Assembly: GCA_009869945.1 (NCBI GenBank)
Contig: WIXG01000045.1
Span: 186,001 to 250,000, forward strand
Length of the DNA stretch: 64,000 nucleotides
Direction of reading: 5' to 3'
Source of the DNA: Mesaphorura yosii
Lineage: Eukaryota; Arthropoda; Collembola; Poduromorpha; Tullbergiidae
Within the stretch, counting starts at the first letter, position 1. Every line of letters starts with the position of its first letter. Positions 57,235 to 64,000 of this stretch are shown here, piece after piece. The position numbers were made by a program, and so were the translations under genes. The notes beneath the pieces were generated by a model. It did not search any database, was not told the origin of the DNA, and saw only the letters and a list, made by a program, of their open reading frames with translations.

Positions 57235-59425
57235 ATGGGGTCCCTCGAAGTGGCTGACGTCTCAATGGATACGGCGTATTCCAAGCTCGAAGTTATGATC
57301 AGGAATTTCACACGAGAAAAACTGAATCTGGACAATCAAATCAACACCCTTCAACGCGACATTGAAGTCTATGCTCAGGCCCTGAAAGAGAAAGATGATT
57401 CCATTAAGAATCTGCAGATTGAAAACGGTCGCTACAAAGAAGTTCACGAAGACGATGAGAAAATTCGACTCACTTTGGAAGCTATGTAGGTTCACTTTGA
57501 ACTCTCTTTATATCTGGTCAAGATTTAAGAGGCTGGTGATTCATTTTCAGGGTACTGTCATGTGAACAGAAGATGAAGCTGTTGGTCGACTCCCTGAATT
57601 CATTGCAATGCAGTGTTGAATTTAATCATGAGAAGTATCGTGACATTATGGAGTTCAATCAAGTTACCAAGAAACGTCAACTATTTCTCAAAGAATTGCT
57701 TTCACGAGAGAGGGCTAACAACCATGATAGCTCTTTAAAACTGGAAAAATATGGTATGCTATTTTGTCTGTGGTCTGTGACTGAAATATGCTTCCCTTTC
57801 TAAGTGTTCGTATTTTGCAGAGAAATGGCTTCTCGAATTGCAAGACAATTGCAATCGCCAGCTGCTGGAGAAAGAAGCGCTCGACACCAATTGGACTGAA
57901 CGCTATAAGGAATTTCAGGCATCATACAAACACTTGGAAGAAGCTAGAAATAAAGATCAACTTGCACATAAGGATGAAATGGCCAGGCAAATAGCAAGCT
58001 CAGAGGCGAAAGTTGGTGATCTTCTAAAACGCAATTCCGACCTAGTATCAGAAAAAGACAAATTAGAATCTGACTGGAAAGCTAAATTCGACGAAATGGA
58101 GCGGAAACACGCTGAAGCTTTATCATCTATGGAGCTGGAGAAAAAAGCATTGATTCAAAGTTTTGAAGAAGCCACCAATAAAGATCAAATTGACCACCAA
58201 GAAGAACTGGCTAAACAAGCACAAAGCTACGAGGTGAACCTTGGTGATCTACAAAAACAATACTCCGACCTGGCTTCAGAGAAAAACAAGCTGGACTCTG
58301 ATTGGAAGGCCAAAGTCAACGAGCTGGAATTGATGCACTCTGAGACTTTATCTTCTTTGGAGATGCAGAAGAACGAATTAATTCAAAACTTGGAAGAACT
58401 AAAGAGTAAAGAACTTGCACTGAAAGAAGAAATGGCTAAGCAATTACAAAGTTCAGAAGAAAAGCTTGCTGATCTTCAAAAACTTAACTCTGATCTGTCA
58501 TCTGAAAAAGAGAAATTGGATAAGGACTTTGCTTATCTTCAAAAACTTAATTCTGATCTGTCAAACGAAAAAGAGAAATTGGATAAGGACTTTGCTTATC
58601 TTCAAAAACTTAATTCTGATCTGTCATCCGAAAAAGAGAAATTGGATAAGGACTGGCAAGCAAAGGTCATCGAATTTGAGGTGAAACACGCTGAGGCATT
58701 ATCGTCGTTGGAGTCAGAAAAGAACGAGTCAGTGAAAAATGTAGAAGAGACTTGGAAAAAGGACCACGAAGAGTTGACTTTACTTGTCCAGGAATCTGAT
58801 GCCAAGTTATCAAGTCTTCAAGAAAAGTATAACAATGTGATTTTGGAAAAAGAAAATTTGGATTCAAGTTGGAAAGCTAAACTTTCAGAAATAGAAGCAA
58901 AACAAAACAAAGCTTTGTCTGCACTGGAGCAGAAGCACAAAATGTTCCACCACGACCTTGTCAAGGCCAGAAAGAAGGATTACAGTAACACTAACAGTAT
59001 CCTAAAGACTCCAACACCGACGCCTCCGACGCAAGACATTTCCAGCCGCAGTATGCCGAAGAAGAGAGTTTCGTTCTTTCATAATTCCAGCCAAAGCAGC
59101 AGTTCGGATGAAGCAGAACTTAACTCCATACTTGCAAAAGTATTTGATTGACAACTTCTTGAGACTAATTTGTCAAATAAAACAAGCTGATACATTTTGC
59201 TTCTATTTTGCACAGAAAACGAATGGAACTCTGACTACATTCCCCGGCAAGCGCCATCGATCAAGTAAGGACAAGGACCCAGATTTCATTGCTCCGAAAG
59301 AGAAGAGAAGTAAACACGACACGGATGCTGTGCAGGAGAAAGGCGACGACGGCGACACCAGAAACTTCACTTCCTTCAAGCCTTCGAGTATCACCACACG
59401 CAAGAGCCCTAAAAAGGTATACTAA
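57235..59425 (+). CDS. Long coiled-coil protein with basic C-terminus, unrecognised
   Basis: Probably a structural or filament protein. Four exons: 57235-57485, 57551-57753, 57821-59139 and 59216-59425 (1983 nt, 660 residues). Nearly the whole of residues 5 to about 580 is predicted coiled coil from its Leu/Glu/Lys heptad pattern. A loose repeat of about 70 residues (SDWKAKFDEMERKHAEALSS and variants) recurs, and a 21-residue unit (LQKLNSDLSSEKEKLDKD plus FAY) is repeated in tandem near residue 365-425. The C-terminus is non-coiled with PKKRVSFFH, SSSDEAELNS, and a basic PGKRHRSSKDKD region ending KSPKKVY, suggesting a DNA- or chromatin-associated tail. The shape recalls transverse-filament proteins of the synaptonemal complex (SYCP1/C(3)G), but this rests on architecture only. 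Confidence 0.7.
58474..58653 (+). repeat. 63-bp in-frame tandem repeat
   Basis: Three units at 58474-58536, 58537-58599 and 58600-58653 (last one partial), nearly identical at the DNA level and encoding a 21-residue coiled-coil repeat. This points to a recent duplication and likely length polymorphism. Confidence 0.9.
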
Positions 59426-60970
59426 CTACTAATTACAAATTCATGAACATTTTCCGAATTCGCCTTACACTTAATGGTCTGTTGTAACTGTTTTAATGTA
59501 ACCTAATTCAATTCTTACCATTTTCCAAGTCTTCACGTATCTTGATGCCATGTAGCCATGTTCCTGCAAAAATCTCAACTTGTTCATTTTCTGTTGAAAA
59601 TGTTTAAATAAAATCAAATGTGTTAACATGAGTTGCGTTGCGTCACTCTAGACGAATAATTTGGTGTATTGCAAGGTAGGAATTAAATTCAATATTGAAA
59701 CGTGTCCCAATTTTATTTCATTTGCTTCAGTAACAAAAACCAAAGGCTGTTAAAATATTCTTACTTCGTATTGATTGAGAAAATGTTAACTGACGCACTA
59801 AATACTAAAAAGATTGACCTGATTGTCAAACGAATACGAAACTCGAAGTTTCACCAACGTTTTTGCTTTTGAGTGATAAAAAACAATGTGGAGTTGCACC
59901 TTCTCTTACCATGCTAGTCTACAAACACTTAACAAATTGTACCTTAATTTAAGCACATTTTAATGTTAATGTAAAGATTTAATTAGAGTAGTAAAATTGA
60001 TTGACTGACTTGACTTCGTCTTCCTAAACCACGTTTTACATAATTACACGTAATCTACAACTACACGTAAAAACTACAAGCTGTTCACTTTACCTCTCAC
60101 CGTATTCAAAATTTCAAAAGTATAGAAATGTAGGCAATGAAGACAAATTAAATCTTAAAATATTATAAATCTTAATTTAATCGGTGAGATCTTTGGATAA
60201 AATACTAAATTATCCTGATTATGATTTTCACTGTTTAATCTAGAGTCTAGTCCAAAAACCTTGTACTCGTAATACAAACTTGGTGATAACAGAGAGATTG
60301 TATGAATCTGAATTGATTATCTGCTGTAAAGCTTTCGGTTTTGGTTATTGATACCATACGTACGTACGTGAATCACAGGTACCGACAATACAACCGACGT
60401 ACAACGAAAACGAAGTACGGACTAATTACTAATACCCGAAGCATTGTTAACATTACAACAATGAAAAATTGCTAATTAACGTTAACGACAAGTGCGCGAA
60501 CGACCACGACTGACTGACAAAGACACGTTACGCCACACGTTGCACATATTCTAGTGATTGTACGTGCTGTTTGCTGTTACCGACCAGAAGTAAAATTAGT
60601 CAATGATTATTGTACACCTTTCGCTCTCGCCATCCCAATACACATATCATATTGGATGACAATTGACAATAGTAGTAATATTAATAGTAGCAGTAACATG
60701 GTGGCTAGATTACGTGAAGAGAACAGAACGAACATGAAGTGAGTAACGTGATGAATCGACAGCACCCAAACGAAACTTGATAAGAACAAATTCGCAAATT
60801 CCTGATTACGAGGATGGCACCAGAACTAGACTACTCCCGCCTAAAGCAGATACGCGCAAATAGTTTTTAACTACAATAATTAAAAGTTAGCTCGTTTACG
60901 ATTTCACGCACTACACAATCGTATTACTTGGCATGGTTAATGACTTTACTGCATTGATTCGATATTCAAC
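59426..60970. other. Convergent 3' region
   Basis: AT-rich, 1.5 kb, between two converging genes. It probably holds a long 3' UTR of the BTB gene; a minus-strand AATAAA lies at 59712-59717. No coding exon seen. Confidence 0.4.
59607..59612 (+). terminator. Poly(A) signal of the coiled-coil gene
   Basis: AATAAA about 180 bases after the stop codon. Confidence 0.45.
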
Positions 60971-62717
60971 CTAGAAATCACAATGTTCATTCATTCTTGG
61001 CCCGAGCCCAAATGCGGACGACGACGCAAAGTCACCGGGAGTTGGACTAGACGCAGATTTGCCACCACCTCCGCCGCCTCCATTCCCACCACCCTCATGA
61101 ACACTGCGTAAATGGTTCTTCATCTTGTCGGGACGTGAAAATTCTCGAAAGCAGACTGGACACGGAAACACCTTCCGCATGTTTCCTTCATGATACAGAA
61201 AGGCATGCCGCTGAAAACTGTACTTGTTCTTGAAGGTCTTGGGAATTTGCAGTTTCTCGCACTCCATACAGCGATAAACTCCGTCCTCGATGGCAGCATA
61301 CTTGAACAAGTCGAGTCCACGCACACTCATTTCGGACAACGGCTCGGAAGATGTCAGACTGTCCAGCGAACCGTTAAAATCGTCATCCAAGTCATCGCTG
61401 TTCTTCAAATCACCAGCCAGTCGTTCGCGCTTGATTTGAGAACGATGTTGCAGTGTTTCAGCCAATCGTTTGGGGATTCTGCGACGCACGGGCTTCAGTT
61501 TGACTGCGGAAATTGCTGCTCGTGGTGGGATGTGAATTTCTGGTTGTATTGCAGTTGTTTTCGTCTGCTGAGACTCTGAGAGGCCACAAAGATCAAAAAA
61601 AGGTGAGCAATCTTCTAAAAATGACTACAACGAATTAGAATAGAAATAGAAACTTACTTAATTTTGGTGATTTGTTGCCGACGGCATCTTTTGCGGATGC
61701 CGCAACAGCGGAATTCACGGAAGTTGAAATCCCATTCTTCTCATCCGGTTTGTTTCTGTTTAACGGTTTGCGTCCTCGCTTCTTTTTGATGGGAGCCTCG
61801 ACCAGAGACTGCGCCTGGCTGGTCTTGCCAATGTTGTTGCTGTTGGCTTTGTTCATAATCAGCCCCGAAACAATTGACGAGAATGAGGCGGCTGTTGCAG
61901 ACCCGACCGAAGAGGTCGTGGCAGCTGGCGAGGAGGTCACCTTCTTGCCAACCTTCTCCTTCTTTATATTTCTCGCATTAACCTGACTCTTGCTACCATT
62001 CACAATGTTTCCCGACGTACTTTTTGAATCACAGCTACTTGTTGCTTTACCACCACCAACTTTTGACTGGTGCTGACTATTCTGATTGTCTACATTTAAT
62101 TGTGACTGTGATATATTGCTACTAGTTGAGGTATTGGTGGATGCAGACGACTGACTAGCGTGGTAGTAATCTTGCTGTTGGAAACTTGTACTTGTGGCAT
62201 TTGAACTATTGGCATTGCTTGAAGAAGTTCCAGAACTGGAAGCAATCGGAACCGTCACGTTTACATTTGACTGTGGCGATCCCGGCGAAGCATCCGACAT
62301 TGAATCCTCCTCGTCGCTTTCAAAGCTTGACAGACCGCGTATGGAAAGAGCCTCAGCAATTTTGAGAACATCACTTAAATCTCGTTCATCAATTGAAATT
62401 TCGCCACGATACATAAACTCCAACAGAGTTTTCATGTGTGCATGCTTCAAATCGTGAAAAATCAGAATTGGGTGCTTGTCCTCTGGAGCTTGCTGCACAA
62501 ACATGGTCTGGAAGTATGGACTGCAAGCCGACAGCACGATTTTATGAGCTTTGAGGAATTTCCCTTCCACAGCGAGTGTGACGTCGACAAGGTTCTCATG
62601 TTGCAACAAGTGCTCGAATACGTTGACGAGATTTGTTCGATGGTTATTCCACTTCAACAGAAAATGCTGGCTTTGTTGTTGTTGCTGGTTTTGGGCAGAG
62701 GTTGACGGCAGCGTCAT
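60971..62717 (-). CDS. BTB zinc-finger transcription factor, TTK type
   Basis: Nuclear transcriptional regulator of the arthropod tramtrack/broad/lola class. Coding exons: 62717-61658 and 61575-60971 (1665 nt, 554 residues). Upstream of the ATG, an acceptor (TTTCAG) before 62741 shows a spliced 5' UTR; the longer frame beginning near 62774 would read through it, so MTLPSTSAQNQQ is taken as the start. The BTB domain (about 20-130) has the TTK hallmark FLLKWNNHRTNLV and LKAHKIVLSACSPYF. A long Ser/Asn/Thr-rich linker holds an AT-hook (KKKRGRKPLNR). Exon 2 gives paired C2H2-like fingers (YRCMECEKLQ with H-F-L-Y-H, and FPCPVCFREFSRPDKMKNHL) and a Gly-rich tail. I cannot assign an orthologue within the family. 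Long 5' and 3' flanks fit a developmentally regulated gene, and other fingers may be spliced in. Confidence 0.88.
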
Positions 62718-64000
62718 TTTGACACGATTTGTCCGGCAACCTGAAATTGGGCACTTACAATGAGAAATGATCACACTCTATTGAAATTGGGGAAATCGTC
62801 GCTTACCTCTTCAAAGTCCCAAGCGTTTAATTCACATCCAGATGAGAGGGTGGTTTTCGTGGATTGTGGCTGAGGCCGTGGCTGTTCTGTGACTTTGACT
62901 AACAGTGACACCGGCACACTGAAAGAAAGCACAAAACATTTAATGACCAATTGCTGCCTTTTGCTGCTGTCGTTCACAATTCCAAGCTGAATGTTGAACT
63001 GTTCTGTCTTCAACTCGGAACTCACCACCGCGAGACTTCCACATTTCAACTGTTTCAATACCCGATCGATTTTTGCGTGCATGCGTAACGTAACGTCACT
63101 ACCCTTGTATCTAACAGCCTATCTCTTTCTATGTACATCCTAAGATATTTATGAAGGTTGAGGGCTTTGAGATTAGACCAGAGCAGATGAAAATGTGTTT
63201 GCATGCAGTACACTGCGATGAGCTCGATATTAAATGAGGAAGGGTTGAACACTGTCGTTAAACGTATCGCCAGTTGGTTTCTATTGAAAGTGATACCATA
63301 AGGGTGGTTTGGTTTCATTTTCAGCTTAACGAGTCAACATTGCGCAATGCTCACAAACAGCATGCATAATATTCTCTAATCATTTGTAACCCATTTAACG
63401 AGACTAGAAGTATCAGCCCCATGAATGTACGTACACCTTGGCTTCACGAATGCCAACTGCAATTAGTATGGCATGTCCTGTCTTCCCTCACAAAGCATGG
63501 TGGAGTCCAGCAGGCAGCGAGGGTACAAAAGATAAGTTGAATATCGCACGAGATAAGTATTCCAGCTATTGTTAGTGTTATTAGGATAAATTATGCTCAC
63601 TTATTGCCAATGTGGTTTCTGAAGCTCGACTGCTGGAGAGAATGCGGCATGTGGCAGTAAACCCTTTGGTGGTATTTCGCGATAAGGGTTTCTCTTCTAT
63701 GTATGGTACCAAAGATAAGTACAGCAAATTGCAAACATGTAAGCCACATCACATTGCATCAACCCCTGCTTGCTCTTAAACCCCTTTGGTATTAAGTTTA
63801 AGGTTTTCCTTCTTCGTTCTTAATTAGCATTTCACGCATCACGCTAACAACTTGTAATTGTAATTTGTGCTGTACAGTAATCAGTTTGAAGCTACATGCA
63901 CGGCTGTGGCTTTTATGTTGAGATTGCGAATCAATTTCTAATCGTTACATGCAAGCAGTAGTACCCAGCTTGGCTCGCCCCGTGTAATGATGCCGAACTT
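62718..64000. other. 5' region of the BTB gene and right edge of the window
   Basis: Contains at least one 5' UTR exon junction near 62741. Minus-strand frames at 62771-63082 and 63055-63318 look like untranslated sequence. Nothing else is recognised up to the edge. Confidence 0.4.

Noticed and set aside
60355-60375. Palindromic acgtacgtacgt run
   Set aside because: A simple alternating sequence, too short to call a regulatory site.
62771-63082. Minus-strand frame just upstream of the BTB gene
   Set aside because: It lies in the probable 5' UTR and is separated from the BTB start by splice signals; no domain.

Overview
The window is eukaryotic nuclear DNA. Nearly every gene is split by GT-AG introns, many only 50-80 nt long, and several coding regions are followed by AATAAA signals. 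The gene set is arthropod: an allatostatin-C precursor, a stumps/Dof-type FGF-receptor adaptor, a TTK-type BTB zinc-finger factor, clan-3 cytochrome P450s, a CHK-type kinase-like protein and two-Ig cell-surface proteins. An axonemal dynein heavy chain and CFAP45 imply motile axonemes, probably in flagellated sperm. A compact hexapod genome, perhaps a springtail, fits best; this is inference and no species is claimed. Exon coordinates were worked out by hand from splice sites and reading phase.

Layout, left to right. 1-3949 (-): 5' part of an axonemal dynein heavy chain that runs off the left edge. 5046-8096 (+): two-Ig membrane protein. 9519-11314 and 11857-13852 (+): tandem P450s. 13923-16939 (-): stumps-like adaptor. 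17506-19144 (-): KH plus zinc-finger protein. 21820-28058 (-): second two-Ig protein, an inverted paralogue of the first, with a 4.7 kb first intron. 29351-31647 (-): CFAP45.

32704-33576 (+): cysteine-rich surface or secreted orphan. 34481-35819 (+): lipase-like protein lacking the catalytic serine. 36592-38486 (+): UDP-glycosyltransferase. 38877-43476 (+): rtGEF/PIX Rho exchange factor with two possible 3' ends. 43477-47071: gene-poor. 47072-48591 (+): ATG13. 49779-50301 (+): allatostatin C. 50506-51833 (-): secreted or membrane protein with a lysine/leucine-rich helix. 52850-53653 (-): intronless 3-hydroxybutyrate-dehydrogenase-like SDR. 55029-56607 (+): CHK kinase-like protein. 57235-59425 (+): coiled-coil protein with an internal tandem repeat. 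60971-62717 (-): BTB zinc-finger factor.

There is no operon-like organisation. The recognisable themes are axoneme genes (dynein, CFAP45), xenobiotic and lipid metabolism (two P450s, UGT, SDR, dead lipase, CHK kinase), and signalling (stumps, rtGEF, allatostatin C, Ig proteins). No CRISPR array, phage, intact transposon or rRNA was seen. tRNA genes cannot be excluded by eye. No clearly novel multi-gene system was found. The most unusual items are the inverted Ig pair, the pseudo-lipase, the KH/zinc-finger architecture, the intron differences between the P450s, and an isolated P450-like haem signature near 45245.
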